From: Limnohabitans sp. Rim11
Lineage (GTDB): Bacteria; Pseudomonadota; Gammaproteobacteria; Burkholderiales; Burkholderiaceae_C
Length of the DNA stretch: 64,000 bases
Assembly (NCBI RefSeq): GCF_001269365.1
Contig: NZ_CXOM01000001.1
Coordinates: 186,090 to 250,089 of the forward strand
Reading direction: 5' to 3'
Part shown: one piece after another, positions 9,912 to 20,869 of the stretch
How the letters are laid out: each line of letters begins with the position of its first letter
How positions within the stretch are numbered: position 1 is the stretch's first letter
Made by a program: the position numbers and the translations under genes
The notes under the pieces: generated by a model
Told to the model about the DNA's origin: nothing
The model's input: the letters and a program-made list of their open reading frames with translations, nothing else
The model's database searches: none

Positions 9912-9941
9912 AAAAAAGAGCCACTTGAAGTGGCTCTTTTG
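9912..9941. terminator. Bidirectional rho-independent terminator
   Basis: Stem AAGAGCCACT / AGTGGCTCTT around loop TGA, with an A-run before and T-run after. It is placed between convergent murB and argG and can stop both. Confidence 0.9.
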
Positions 9942-9969
9942 CTTTGAAACAGAGTGTTTCAACCAGCGC

Positions 9970-11645
<1,676 letters not shown>

Positions 11646-11725
11646 GGGTAAAGTGTCCTAGCCACGCAAGTGTGGCGTTTAAGTTGGCACAAAACCCATG
11701 ATTTTAGGCCATTGAAGGCCTGTTT

Positions 11726-12430
11726 TTAGCGCCAATGGCGATAACGGGGTGCTGCGCCGATGTCTAAATTGACATGGGTGAATACGGGGTAGGGGGAGTA
11801 GCCGTAGGGCCGTGCAAAGGTGTCACGCACAAAAACTGTCTGGGGCGCAGTTGTATAAATTTGCTGTGTGACGATGGGGGTGTTGGGTGCTTCAGCCATG
11901 ACAGTGGCTTGGTTGCCGGGGGTGTCCAAAGGCGCGGCACTGATGGGGGTGATTTGCAGTTTGATGGTGGGACCTGGGTCTTTGGGCAGTTGCACGTTGT
12001 ATTGTTTACCGGCAAATTCGTAGACCACGTTGTAGCCCACCAAGCGGTTTTCGTAGACCTGCTGAGTGGTGCACGTTTGTTGGGTTTGTGTTTGGGCGGC
12101 TTGTGGGCCTTCAACCTTGTCGCCGGCTAATGCGCCGCCAATCACGCCGATCATGGTGGCCAAAGCCCTGCCTTCGCCCTTGCCAACAGCGTTGCCGATG
12201 GCGCCACCTGCAACCGCACCCATCAGAGCGCCTGCGCCGGAGGTTTGTCCAGGCACGCTGACTTGTGTTTGGGTGCAAACCTGGCGTGGCACAGAAACTT
12301 GTTGGTACACAGGGGTGCGGCTAAGGACGTTGCCTACCTCTTGCGCCTGAGCTGAGAAACTGAGGCCCAGCCCAGCAAGCAAAGTAAGCGCTACGGCTTG
12401 GGCAGGAGGAGTAAATTTAAATGCAGTCAT
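11726..12430 (-). CDS. Exported glycine-zipper (2TM) protein
   Basis: A 234-residue envelope protein. Residues 1-29 form a signal peptide (LTLLAGLGLSFSAQA-QE). Residues about 66-105 are a glycine zipper (GAGALMGAVAGGAIG...GVIGGALAGDKV), a membrane-inserting motif of the family that includes SlyB- and Rick17kDa-like proteins. The rest is Gln/Thr/Pro-rich, with two Cys on either side of the zipper (VCTQTQ and QTCTTQQ). No lipobox is visible, so it is not an evident lipoprotein. The function of such proteins is mostly structural or stress-related and is not known here. It is monocistronic by appearance. Confidence 0.85.
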   Translation of the reverse strand: MTAFKFTPPAQAVALTLLAGLGLSFSAQAQEVGNVLSRTPVYQQVSVPRQVCTQTQVSVPGQTSGAGALMGAVAGGAIGNAVGKGEGRALATMIGVIGGALAGDKVEGPQAAQTQTQQTCTTQQVYENRLVGYNVVYEFAGKQYNVQLPKDPGPTIKLQITPISAAPLDTPGNQATVMAEAPNTPIVTQQIYTTAPQTVFVRDTFARPYGYSPYPVFTHVNLDIGAAPRYRHWR

Positions 12431-12536
12431 GGTGATTTTTATCTCGAAAGCCTAAGTGTGAGGTGAATTTTATGGATTCATTGCAGTGTGATCGTGAACG
12501 CAATGTAAAGATTTCAAAATTTGTTCTAGTGAAGGC

Positions 12537-12902
12537 TTAACGCGCTAGCCAGCGATCTGGTTGATAGCCAACCGTAATTTCTACATCTGATCCTGATTGC
12601 CATTCAATGACGGGGCGCTTGATTAAGCTCGGGTTGGCCATCAGAAAGGGTTTCGCAGAGTCATTGCTGGTGACGCTGGCTTGCTCCATAGTTGACAATT
12701 TTCGCCAGCTGGTGCCCTTTCGGTTGACAACCGTTTCCCAACCAGCCTCTTTGAGCCAGTGATTTAAGTTTTTCTCTGGTAACCCTTGTTTTTTAAAGTC
12801 ATGAAAGACATATTCAAAGCCTTGGTCTGCGAGCCAAGTGCGGGCTTTTTTGACGGTGTCGCAGTTGGGTATGCCGTAAACGGTAATGGCGGTGTATTTC
12901 AT
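12537..12902 (-). CDS. ArsC/Spx-family reductase, YffB-like
   Basis: A 121-residue thioredoxin-fold protein of the ArsC/Spx superfamily. It has a single N-terminal active-type cysteine (YGIPNCDTVKKA, Cys14) and the later RPV segment (LIKRPVIEW) typical of YffB-like proteins. It lacks the extra cysteines of true arsenate reductases and the CXXC of Spx, so arsenate reduction is not implied; a glutathione-dependent thiol reductase role has been suggested for relatives. ATG at 12902 gives the family N-terminus. It is divergent from folC with 58 bases between starts. Confidence 0.88.
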   Translation of the reverse strand: MKYTAITVYGIPNCDTVKKARTWLADQGFEYVFHDFKKQGLPEKNLNHWLKEAGWETVVNRKGTSWRKLSTMEQASVTSNDSAKPFLMANPSLIKRPVIEWQSGSDVEITVGYQPDRWLAR

Positions 12903-12960
12903 GAGCTTAGATGCTTGCGAAAACGCAAAGAGAGTCGGAGTCAGCGACAATCTTATCCTT

Positions 12961-14247
12961 ATGAAAACATTAAGTGAATGGCTCGCCTATTGCGAGCAAC
13001 TGCACCCCCAGGCCATCGACATGGGTTTAGACCGTGTAAGAAGGGTGGCCGAGTGCATGTCTTTAAGCATCAAGGTGCCTGTCATTACGGTGGCCGGTAC
13101 AAACGGCAAGGGCTCCACCTGTGCCATGTTGGAGGCCATTTACCTTCAGGCGGGCTACAAAACAGGGGTGTATACCTCCCCCCATCTGGTTGATTTTGAA
13201 GAACGATGCCGCTTGCACGGCGAATCGGCTTCGTCTGAACTTTTTGCCAATGCCTTTGCTGAAGTAGAGCAGGCGCGAGGCGATATCAGCCTGACTTATT
13301 TTGAATTCAGCACCTTGGCCATCCTTCACATGCTGTCCAAAGCCGAATTGGATGTGGTCATTTTGGAGGTGGGATTGGGTGGCCGATTAGACGCTGTCAA
13401 CATAGTGGACGCCGATTGCGCCGTCATCACCAGCATCGATTTGGATCACACGGCCTTGCTAGGCAACGACCGAGAGGCCATCGGCTTTGAAAAGGCGGGC
13501 ATCATGCGGCCCAGCAAGCCAGTAGTGGTCAGTGACCCCGTGCCGCCCGAAAGCATTTTGACATTTGCTGAAAAATTAGGCGCTGACCTCTGGGTCATGG
13601 GCAAAGACTTTAATTTTTCAGGCGATAAATTGCAGTGGTCTTGGGCCGGTAGGGGGCGTCGCTACAGTGGTTTGGCCTATCCCGCCTTGAGGGGCGCTAA
13701 CCAACTTCTCAATGCGTCTGGCGTTTTGGCGGCCTTGGAAGTCATGCGGCCCCAATTGCCTGTTACGGCACAAGCCATCCGAAATGGCTTGGCCATGGTT
13801 GCCCTCACTGGGCGCTTTCAAATTGTGCCGGGCGAGCCGGTTTTGGTGCTCGACGTAGCCCACAACCCCCATTCGGTATCGGCTTTGGCTGCCAACCTCG
13901 ATGCCATGGGCTTTTATCCCACTACGCACGCCGTGTTTGGTGCCATGGCCGACAAGGACCTCGCCGCCATGTTCCAAAAGATGCTGCCTTTGGTGGATCA
14001 ATGGTATTTTGCAGATTTACCCCTGCCGAGGGCCAGTTCGGCGGCGCAATTGGTCGAATTTTGGGGGCAATTGAATACCCGTAAGGATGCCAAAGCCGGT
14101 ACCTACGATTCGCCGCAAAAAGCCCTCGAAGCGGCGATTGCTGCTGCGGCACCCACTGATAGAATCTTAGTCTTTGGTTCGTTCTATACGGTGGGCGGCG
14201 TTTTGCAAAATGGGATTCCCAAGTTGTACGCCAAACACCTGAATTAA
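12961..14247 (+). CDS. folC: Bifunctional dihydrofolate synthase/folylpolyglutamate synthase
   Basis: Mur-ligase-family enzyme that adds glutamate to dihydropteroate and lengthens the polyglutamate tail of folates. In 428 residues it shows the P-loop VAGTNGKGSTCAMLE (about 43-57), the DHF-synthase segment YTSPHLVDFEERCRL, the Mur-ligase GLGGRLDAVN and SIDLDHTALLG, and the C-terminal domain start DVAHNPHS. The ATG at 12961 gives the correct N-terminus (MKTLSEWL); an in-frame start at 12886 would lie inside the divergent gene. It heads the folC-SPOR-cvpA-purF-metZ-gltX run. Confidence 0.96.
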   Translation: MKTLSEWLAYCEQLHPQAIDMGLDRVRRVAECMSLSIKVPVITVAGTNGKGSTCAMLEAIYLQAGYKTGVYTSPHLVDFEERCRLHGESASSELFANAFAEVEQARGDISLTYFEFSTLAILHMLSKAELDVVILEVGLGGRLDAVNIVDADCAVITSIDLDHTALLGNDREAIGFEKAGIMRPSKPVVVSDPVPPESILTFAEKLGADLWVMGKDFNFSGDKLQWSWAGRGRRYSGLAYPALRGANQLLNASGVLAALEVMRPQLPVTAQAIRNGLAMVALTGRFQIVPGEPVLVLDVAHNPHSVSALAANLDAMGFYPTTHAVFGAMADKDLAAMFQKMLPLVDQWYFADLPLPRASSAAQLVEFWGQLNTRKDAKAGTYDSPQKALEAAIAAAAPTDRILVFGSFYTVGGVLQNGIPKLYAKHLN

Positions 14248-14301
14248 CCTGTGTAATTTTGACCCCAACATCTGAGACTTCATCCTCTGAGGCTCCAACG
14301 C

Positions 14302-15186
14302 ATGGCTTTTTTCAAGCTTCGACTTCCTGGGCGACTCGGCTCAAATAGCCCCAGCGCAGATGCGCTCTCCAACACGCCTGCAGAAAGCGTGGAGGTCATT
14401 CGCAAACGAGCACGTCATCGTTTGATGGGCTCGGTCATTTTGGTGTTGGGCGCTGTGGTGGGGTTGCCCTTGCTGTTTGACAGCCAACCCAGACCCGTGG
14501 CCATCGATACCCCCATTGTTATTCCTGATCGAAATCAAGTGGCGCCTTTGGCTTCGCCAAGTGCCGTTGTCAAACCGGCAGCCCCCTCCAAGGAGGTTGT
14601 CGTCGAAGCGGCTGATTCGGCGCCAGTCACCACGGGTAAGTCGGCGGTTGCCAATGTGGCCGCGCTTGATCCTCACGAAGAGGTGGTAAGCAAGGACACC
14701 AAGAATTCAGCCAAGTCTGAAGCCAAAACAGAGACAAAGCCTGATGTGAAGTCTGAGGTGAAGTCTGAGTCTAAGCCCGAGAGCAAAACAGAAACTAAGA
14801 CTGAAACGAAGCCAACAACTAAGGCTGAGACCAAATCAGAAAATAAGACTGAGTCCAAGGCCGTCACAAAGACTGACAGCAAAGAAGTTGCCAAAGATAG
14901 TGCCAAAGCCAAGGCCTTGTTGGATGGCAAAGAAGTCCCCAAATCTGGTGATGCCGTTGTTCGCTCAGTGGTTCAGGTCGGGGCTTTCGCCGAAATGGCC
15001 AAAGTCAAAGAAGCGCGTGCCAAGCTAGAGAGCGCCGGTTTCAAAACCTACACCCAAGATGTAGAAACCAAAGACGGCAAACGCACGCGCGTGCGTGTTG
15101 GACCCTTTGCGAGCAAAGAAGAAGCTGACAAAGCGGCTGAAAAAATTCGCAAATTGAATTTGCAAGCAACCGTCCTGAAGCTTTAA
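14302..15186 (+). CDS. SPOR-domain cell-division-type membrane protein with K/E/T repeat linker
   Basis: A 294-residue bitopic protein of DedD/FtsN-like layout. It has a cytoplasmic basic N-terminus (VIRKRARHRLMG), one membrane helix at about 45-60 (VILVLGAVVGLPLLF), a long periplasmic linker and a C-terminal SPOR domain (about 215-294, VVQVGAFAEMAKVKEARAKL) that binds denuded septal peptidoglycan. The linker at about 135-200 is made of short imperfect repeats rich in Lys, Glu, Thr and Ser (KTETKTETKPTTKAETK), likely grown by slippage of a six-base unit. The gene order folC-this-cvpA-purF is common in Burkholderiales. Confidence 0.9.
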   Translation: MAFFKLRLPGRLGSNSPSADALSNTPAESVEVIRKRARHRLMGSVILVLGAVVGLPLLFDSQPRPVAIDTPIVIPDRNQVAPLASPSAVVKPAAPSKEVVVEAADSAPVTTGKSAVANVAALDPHEEVVSKDTKNSAKSEAKTETKPDVKSEVKSESKPESKTETKTETKPTTKAETKSENKTESKAVTKTDSKEVAKDSAKAKALLDGKEVPKSGDAVVRSVVQVGAFAEMAKVKEARAKLESAGFKTYTQDVETKDGKRTRVRVGPFASKEEADKAAEKIRKLNLQATVLKL

Positions 15187-15198
15187 TGGCGGCCGTCA

Positions 15199-15687
15199 AT
15201 GTCAACCACTGACTGGATCCTCTTGACAGTGTTGGCGGCTTCAATGCTGCTCGGCGCTTGGCGAGGGTTGGTTTATGAGGTGTTGTCAGTGCTTGGATGG
15301 ATCGCTGCTTTTTTGCTAGCGCAATGGTTTGCCCCTGAAGCTGCCGACTTGTTGCCCATCTCCAAGTCAGATCAAACACTCCGATACGCAGCCGGTTTCA
15401 TCTTGGTGTTTATCGCCAGTGTTTTTCTCGCAGGCTTAATTTCTGCGCTCATGAAAAAAATTATTTCTGTCGTAGGCCTTCGGCCAGTTGACCGTATTTT
15501 GGGCGCCATGTTTGGCGTTGTCAGAGGTGTAATCTTCTTGTTGGCCTTGAGTGTGGTCGTTCACATGACAGCCTTGCATGAAAGCGAGTGGTGGACCGAT
15601 TCAAAAGGTGCGCCCATGCTGATGACGCTTTTGAAGGGGATCAAGCCCATGTTGCCCGAAAAATTTGGGGCTTATCTGCCCGATTGA
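15199..15687 (+). CDS. cvpA: CvpA-family membrane protein
   Basis: A 162-residue inner-membrane protein with about four hydrophobic segments and the family N-terminus (DWILLTVLAASMLLGAWRG) and core (GLRPVDRILGAMFGVVRG). CvpA is needed for colicin V production in E. coli and for envelope or bile resistance in several bacteria; its molecular job is not settled. It lies 12 bases after the SPOR gene and 12 bases before purF. Confidence 0.93.
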   Translation: MSTTDWILLTVLAASMLLGAWRGLVYEVLSVLGWIAAFLLAQWFAPEAADLLPISKSDQTLRYAAGFILVFIASVFLAGLISALMKKIISVVGLRPVDRILGAMFGVVRGVIFLLALSVVVHMTALHESEWWTDSKGAPMLMTLLKGIKPMLPEKFGAYLPD

Positions 15688-15699
15688 ATGGACTGACCT

Positions 15700-17220
15700 A
15701 TGTGTGGAATTGTTGGCGTTGCAAGCAACGCACCTGTGAATCAACTGATCTATGACGCGTTGCTGTTGTTGCAGCACCGCGGACAGGATGCGGCCGGCAT
15801 CGTCACTCAAATGAACAGAAAATTTCACATGCACAAAGCCAAAGGCATGGTGCGTGATGTGTTTAGAACTCGAAACATGCGCTCATTACCAGGCAACTGC
15901 GGCCTGGGTCAGGTGAGGTACCCCACGGCGGGCAATGCATTCAGCGAAGAAGAGGCACAGCCGTTTTATGTCAATGCACCCTTTGGTTTGGTGCTGGTTC
16001 ACAACGGCAATTTGACCAATGCCAAAGCCTTGAAGGCAGAGCTTTTTTCGACCGATCACCGTCACATCAATACCGAAAGCGACTCTGAGGTTCTGCTCAA
16101 TGTGTTGGCACATGAACTGGAAAAAACAACACGCGGTTTGCCATTAACGCCAGCGGATGTATTTAAAGCTGTTGAAGGCGTGCACAAGCGCATCAAGGGC
16201 TCCTATGCCGTGATTGCACTCATTGCGGGTCATGGTTTGCTGGCGTTTAGAGACCCCTTTGGCATTCGACCTTTGTGCATTGGCAAAGGCAAAGACGGTA
16301 CCTACATGTTGGCCAGTGAGTCTGTGGCTTTGGAAGGCACTTTGCATCAATTTGAACGCAACTTGGCGCCAGGTGAGGCTGTCTTCATCGACATGGAAAC
16401 ACAATTGCACACCCAGCAGTGCGCTGCCAAGCCTGACTTGAATCCCTGCATTTTTGAATATGTGTATTTGGCTCGCCCAGATTCCACCTTGGATGGCATT
16501 TCTGTTTACCAAGCGCGTTTGAATTTGGGTGAAACTTTGGCCAAGCGGGTTATCTCCACAGTGCCGCCTAGCGACATTGATGTGGTCATTCCTATTCCAG
16601 AATCCAGCCGCCCCAGTGCTGCGCAGTTGGCTCAGTTGTTGGGCTTGCCGTATCGCGAAGGTTTTGTGAAGAATCGCTACGTAGGTCGTACCTTCATCAT
16701 GCCGGGTCAGGCCGTTCGAAAAAAATCGGTTCGCCAAAAATTGAACGTGATTGCCAGCGAGTTCAAAGGCCGCAATGTGCTTTTGGTCGATGACTCCATT
16801 GTGCGCGGCACCACCAGCCGAGAAATTGTTCAGATGGCACGCGAGGCTGGCGCTCGCAAGGTTTACATGGCCAGTGCAGCGCCCCCTGTGCGCTATCCCA
16901 ATGTCTACGGCATCGACATGCCCACCAAAGATGAATTGGTGGCGCACAACAGAACGGTCGATGAGATTCGCCAGATCATCGATTGCGATGCTTTGATTTA
17001 CCAAGATGTCGATGCCATGAAGCAAGCGGTGGCCAGTGCGGTGCTGCCAGGTTATCCCAAGGTCAGTGGTTTTGATGCATCCTGTTTTGATGGCGTGTAT
17101 GTCACGGGCGATGTTTCTGAAGAGGACATTGAACGCTTGAATGAAAATCGCCCATCGCAGCAAGACGAATCCGAAATGGAGTCGGACCGTTCACGTCTGG
17201 CCTTGCCCAACGCTAGCTAA
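15700..17220 (+). CDS. purF: Amidophosphoribosyltransferase
   Basis: Commits PRPP to purine synthesis by transferring the amide nitrogen of glutamine. The 506-residue enzyme starts with Met-Cys2 (MCGIVGVAS), the catalytic nucleophile of the class II glutaminase domain after Met removal. It contains [12 protein letters not shown], the RDPFGIRPL segment, and the phosphoribosyltransferase motif [13 protein letters not shown] (about 363-375). No propeptide is present, as in E. coli PurF. It is coupled with cvpA. Confidence 0.97.
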   Translation: MCGIVGVASNAPVNQLIYDALLLLQHRGQDAAGIVTQMNRKFHMHKAKGMVRDVFRTRNMRSLPGNCGLGQVRYPTAGNAFSEEEAQPFYVNAPFGLVLVHNGNLTNAKALKAELFSTDHRHINTESDSEVLLNVLAHELEKTTRGLPLTPADVFKAVEGVHKRIKGSYAVIALIAGHGLLAFRDPFGIRPLCIGKGKDGTYMLASESVALEGTLHQFERNLAPGEAVFIDMETQLHTQQCAAKPDLNPCIFEYVYLARPDSTLDGISVYQARLNLGETLAKRVISTVPPSDIDVVIPIPESSRPSAAQLAQLLGLPYREGFVKNRYVGRTFIMPGQAVRKKSVRQKLNVIASEFKGRNVLLVDDSIVRGTTSREIVQMAREAGARKVYMASAAPPVRYPNVYGIDMPTKDELVAHNRTVDEIRQIIDCDALIYQDVDAMKQAVASAVLPGYPKVSGFDASCFDGVYVTGDVSEEDIERLNENRPSQQDESEMESDRSRLALPNAS

Positions 17221-17272
17221 AGAATTCCAACAGTTTGTTCAGGCCATTGCCGACAGTTAAATTGAGAATGCC

Positions 17273-18484
17273 ATGAGTCAAAAACCATTGCCAGAAAATT
17301 TGCACATCGATACCTTGGCGGTACGTGCGGCGCTCGATCGCAGCCAATATGGCGAGAACTCTGAAGCCATGTTTCTCACCAGCGGATATGTACAGCCTGA
17401 TGCAGAAACAGCCGCCCGCAGGTTTGCAGGCGAAGAAGAGGGCTACACCTACGCACGCCTTGGCAACCCCACCGTGGCCAGCATGGAATTGCGCTTGGCA
17501 GCCTTAGAAGGCTCTGAAGCTTGCATTGCCACTTCTACTGGCATGTCGGCCATCTTGTTGATGTGCTTGGGCTTGCTCAAAAGTGGCGACCATGTCATTT
17601 GCTCCCACTCATTGTTTGGCTCCACTATTAAATTGATTGGCGGTGAGTTTGCCAAATTTGGTGTGAAAACCACGTTTGTTTCTCAAACCGATGTGGCTGA
17701 ATGGAAAGCGGCCATCCAACCCAACACCCGTTTGTTGTTTGCCGAAACGCCCACCAATCCCTTGACCGAGGTATGCGACATTCAAGCCTTGGCCGATGTG
17801 GCGCATGCCAGCAATGCATTGCTGGTGGTCGACAATTGTTTTGCAACCCCCATCTTGCAGCGTCCTATTGCCATGGGTGCTGATTTGGTCGTGCACTCCG
17901 GTACCAAATATTTGGACGGTCAGGGCCGTGTCATGGCGGGCGCCTTGTGTGGTTCGCGCGCGCTCATTGATGATGTGTTTGGCCCGGTCATGCGCAGTGC
18001 TGGTATGACGCTTTCGCCATTCAATGCGTGGGTTATTTTGAAGGGTTTGGAAACACTCGGCATTCGCATGAAGGCCCAATCTGATCAGGCCTTGGCGCTG
18101 GCGCAATGGCTGGAAGCGCAGCCCCAAGTGGCGCGTGTTTATTACCCCGGCTTGAAGAGCCATCCGCAGCATGCCTTGGCCATGGCGCAACAGTCTGGCA
18201 TGGGCGGTGCGGTACTTTCATTTGAAGTCAAAGCCAGCTCGCCTGAGCAAGGTCGCGAGAATGCATTCAAAGTAATGAACGCTACTCAAATGGTGTCGCT
18301 GTGTACCAACTTGGGCGATGTCAAAACATTGGTAGCGCATCCTGCCAGCACGTCGCATGGCCGCCTAACTGAAGCGCAGCGTCAACAAGCCGGCATTCAA
18401 CAAAGTCTTATTCGTGTGGCCGTCGGCTTGGAGCACTTAGATGACTTGAAGGCTGATTTGACGCGTGGCTTACAAGCCCTCTAA
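17273..18484 (+). CDS. metZ: O-succinylhomoserine sulfhydrylase
   Basis: PLP enzyme that makes homocysteine directly from O-succinylhomoserine and sulfide. The 403-residue protein shows YTYARLGNPTV near residue 61, the PLP phosphate/ring region STGMSAI, VVDNCFATP, and the PLP lysine in VVHSGTKYLDGQGR (Lys about 209). Position after purF is usual for Burkholderiales MetZ. A second sulfhydrylase (metY-like, 47796-49124) is also in the window. The donor could be O-acetyl- instead of O-succinylhomoserine; family context favours MetZ. Confidence 0.9.
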   Translation: MSQKPLPENLHIDTLAVRAALDRSQYGENSEAMFLTSGYVQPDAETAARRFAGEEEGYTYARLGNPTVASMELRLAALEGSEACIATSTGMSAILLMCLGLLKSGDHVICSHSLFGSTIKLIGGEFAKFGVKTTFVSQTDVAEWKAAIQPNTRLLFAETPTNPLTEVCDIQALADVAHASNALLVVDNCFATPILQRPIAMGADLVVHSGTKYLDGQGRVMAGALCGSRALIDDVFGPVMRSAGMTLSPFNAWVILKGLETLGIRMKAQSDQALALAQWLEAQPQVARVYYPGLKSHPQHALAMAQQSGMGGAVLSFEVKASSPEQGRENAFKVMNATQMVSLCTNLGDVKTLVAHPASTSHGRLTEAQRQQAGIQQSLIRVAVGLEHLDDLKADLTRGLQAL

Positions 18485-18502
18485 TTTGAAATAAGAAAAA
18501 CA

Positions 18503-19900
18503 ATGACTGCAACTTCTAAACCCGTTCGAACACGTTTTGCGCCGTCTCCCACGGGCTTTATTCACCTGGGCAATATTCGATCTGCACTGTACCCATGGGC
18601 TTTTGCCAAAGCGCAAGGTGGTACCTTTATTTTGCGCATTGAAGATACCGATTTGGAACGTTCCAATCAAGCTTCAGTCGATGTGATTTTGGAAGGCATG
18701 GCATGGTTGGACATGCGCCCCGATGAAGGTCCGTTCTACCAAATGCAGCGCATGGACCGTTACAAGCAGGTCTTGTCTGAACTCATTGCTACAGGGCAGG
18801 TTTATCCTTGCTACATGAGCATTGAAGCGCTGGATGCGCTGCGTGAAAAACAAATGGCTGCCAAAGAAAAGCCACGCTACGACGGCACTTGGCGCCCCGA
18901 ACCAGGTAAGACTTTGCCCCCCATCCCTGAGGGTGTCAAACCTGTGCTTCGATTTAAAAATCCACAAGAGGGTGTGGTGGCGTGGGACGATAAAGTCAAA
19001 GGCCGCATTGAAATCAGCAACCAAGAGTTAGACGACCTGGTCATTGCTCGGCCCGATGGCACACCCACCTATAACTTTTGTGTGGTGGTGGATGACATCG
19101 ACATGCAAATTACCCACGTGATTCGGGGCGACGATCATGTGAACAACACACCACGCCAAATTAATATCTTCAAAGCCTTAGGCAAAGACGTACCGGTGTA
19201 CGCTCATTTGCCCACCGTGCTCAATGAGCAGGGCGAGAAGATGAGCAAGCGCAATGGTGCTAAGCCCGTGACGCAATACCGCGATGAAGGTTACTTGCCC
19301 GATGCCATGGTGAACTATTTGGCACGCTTGGGTTGGAGTCATGGCGACGATGAAATTTTCAGTCGACAACAATTTTTGGATTGGTTCGACTTGGACCACT
19401 TGGGTCGCAGTGCGGCGCAGTTTGACGATGCCAAGTTGCGCTGGGTGAATGCGCAACATCTCAAAGCATCAGACGATTCACAACTGGCCTTGTGGGTTGC
19501 TGAAATTTTAGCGAAGCGGGGCGTTCAAACTGATGCACGCTTGACGGCCATTTGCGGCCTCTTCAAAGACCGCTGCGATACTTTGTGTGTCCTGGCCGAT
19601 TGGGCTGCTGTGTTTTACGGCGATGTAGCGCCCAAGGCGGACGAAAAAGCCCAGCACGTGACCGATGCGGTGAAGCCTGCACTGGCCCTGTTGGTTGAGA
19701 AGTTGGCCGCCTGCGAGTGGGACAAATTGGCCATTGCGGCTGTGCTTAAAGAAGTCTTGGCAGCACAAGGTTTGAAGATGCCTCAATTGGCCATGCCAGT
19801 CAGGGTCTTGGTCATGGGCACGGCTCAGACACCTTCACTCGATGCGGTCTTATCGCTCTGTGAAAAGCAAAAAGTTTTGGAGCGCTTGAAAAACGCTTAA
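18503..19900 (+). CDS. gltX: Glutamyl-tRNA synthetase
   Basis: Class I aminoacyl-tRNA synthetase charging tRNA-Glu. It is 465 residues long. The HIGH-type signature appears as [17 protein letters not shown] (about 11-27) and the KMSKS-type loop as [10 protein letters not shown] (about 244-253). It is the last protein gene before a tRNA cluster that includes tRNA-Glu. The -35 element of the tRNA promoter lies inside its last codons. Eighteen bases separate it from metZ. Confidence 0.96.
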   Translation: MTATSKPVRTRFAPSPTGFIHLGNIRSALYPWAFAKAQGGTFILRIEDTDLERSNQASVDVILEGMAWLDMRPDEGPFYQMQRMDRYKQVLSELIATGQVYPCYMSIEALDALREKQMAAKEKPRYDGTWRPEPGKTLPPIPEGVKPVLRFKNPQEGVVAWDDKVKGRIEISNQELDDLVIARPDGTPTYNFCVVVDDIDMQITHVIRGDDHVNNTPRQINIFKALGKDVPVYAHLPTVLNEQGEKMSKRNGAKPVTQYRDEGYLPDAMVNYLARLGWSHGDDEIFSRQQFLDWFDLDHLGRSAAQFDDAKLRWVNAQHLKASDDSQLALWVAEILAKRGVQTDARLTAICGLFKDRCDTLCVLADWAAVFYGDVAPKADEKAQHVTDAVKPALALLVEKLAACEWDKLAIAAVLKEVLAAQGLKMPQLAMPVRVLVMGTAQTPSLDAVLSLCEKQKVLERLKNA

Positions 19901-19915
19901 AAATCTGTCTATAAT
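19886..19915 (+). promoter_or_regulatory. Sigma-70 promoter for the tRNA cluster
   Basis: TTGAAA at 19886-19891, an 18-base spacer and a perfect TATAAT at 19910-19915. The -35 box and most of the spacer lie in the 3' end of gltX. Transcription would start near 19922, some 50 bases before the first tRNA. Confidence 0.8.
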
Positions 19916-19969
19916 CCATTTCTCGACACCAACGAGGGTTGCCTTCCAAGGCTTCACAAAGTTGCCAAG

Positions 19970-20045
<76 letters not shown>

Positions 20046-20091
20046 AAGTGTCGTTAAATTGGTTGAAGCAATTCAATCAAGTCCAGGTTTT

Positions 20092-20167
20092 GACCCTATC
20101 GTCTAGAGGCCTAGGACATCACCCTTTCACGGTGAGTACCGGGGTTCGAATCCCCGTAGGGTCGCCA
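20092..20167 (+). tRNA. tRNA-Glu (anticodon TTC)
   Basis: Acceptor GACCCTA / TAGGGTC, anticodon loop CTTTCAC (anticodon TTC, read UUC in RNA), T loop TTCGAAT, encoded CCA. It is 76 bases long and sits about 190 bases after gltX, whose product charges it. Confidence 0.96.
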
Positions 20168-20225
20168 AGTTTTGTTGCACTTGGCTCTGTTACTAGACAA
20201 ACAGAGCAGAAGCTTCAAGCTACCA

Positions 20226-20302
20226 GGAGTGGTAGTTCAGTTGGTTAGAATACCGGCCTGTCACGCCGGGGGTCGCGGGTTCGAGTCCCGTCCACTCCGC
20301 CA
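20226..20302 (+). tRNA. tRNA-Asp (anticodon GTC)
   Basis: Acceptor GGAGTGG / CCACTCC, anticodon stem-loop GGCCTGTCACGCC (anticodon GTC), T loop TTCGAGT, encoded CCA. It is 77 bases long. It is the last tRNA of the three and is followed at once by a terminator. Confidence 0.96.
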
Positions 20303-20310
20303 AAAGCATG

Positions 20311-20339
20311 AAAAACGCGCCCTCGGGCGCGTTTTTTTA
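20311..20339 (+). terminator. Rho-independent terminator of the tRNA cluster
   Basis: Stem ACGCGCCC / GGGCGCGT with a minimal loop around TC, followed by seven T. It ends the Ala-Glu-Asp tRNA transcript; the preceding A-run allows some action on the other strand. Confidence 0.9.
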
Positions 20340-20392
20340 TGGGTGTCTTTTTGGTTTACAAGCCAAAGCTTCTGTTTTTGGGTCATCATCTC

Positions 20393-20869
20393 ATGATGTC
20401 AATACGCACTTCGGCTCACTGCATTTCTTTGTTTCTCATGTGCTGCTTCAGCACAGCGTATGCTGAAGTCGATCTCAGCAAAGCTTGGTTCAATGTTGGT
20501 TTTTACTCAGCCCACTTTGATACCGATAAAGGGTTGCGAAATGCCAATCCCGGCCTAGGTATCGAGTATGCACTGGACGACAAATGGCGCGTCACTGCAG
20601 GTCAATTCATTAACAGTGACAACGAAAATTCAAACTATTTGGGTGCTTACTACCAGCCTTGGCAAGTGGGTGACATCAAGGTAGGTGTGGTGGGCGGTGC
20701 ATTCAATGGCTACCCTAAGGCATTTAACGGCGGTTGGTTTCCGGCAGTGTTGCCAGTGGCAAGTTGGGAAAGCGGTCGCGTTGGTTTGAACGTGACCTTT
20801 GTGCCACCCCTTAAAGACAGGCTTTATGGCGCGATTAGTTTTCAGCTGAAGTTTCGACTCAAAGACTAA
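20393..20869 (+). CDS. Exported protein, predicted small outer-membrane beta-barrel, function unknown
   Basis: A 158-residue protein that I cannot assign to a characterised family. Residues 1-24 look like a signal peptide with an AYA cleavage site before EVDLSKAW. The mature part has alternating hydrophobic/polar strands, many aromatic residues (WFNVGFYSAHF, YLGAYYQPW) and a C-terminal strand ending LKFRLKD, compatible with a small outer-membrane barrel. Two ATGs, at 20393 and 20396, are possible starts. Its last 11 bases overlap the convergent GT30 gene. Nearness to lipopolysaccharide-type genes suggests an envelope role, but that is only context. Confidence 0.65.
   Translation: MMSIRTSAHCISLFLMCCFSTAYAEVDLSKAWFNVGFYSAHFDTDKGLRNANPGLGIEYALDDKWRVTAGQFINSDNENSNYLGAYYQPWQVGDIKVGVVGGAFNGYPKAFNGGWFPAVLPVASWESGRVGLNVTFVPPLKDRLYGAISFQLKFRLKD

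Noticed and set aside
14690..14900. Repeats as a possible CRISPR array
   Set aside because: They are short, imperfect, without spacers, and lie in frame within the SPOR protein linker.
16144..17163. Open frame of 339 codons antisense to purF
   Set aside because: Mirrors purF codon structure; no domain or start signal. purF is certain on the plus strand.
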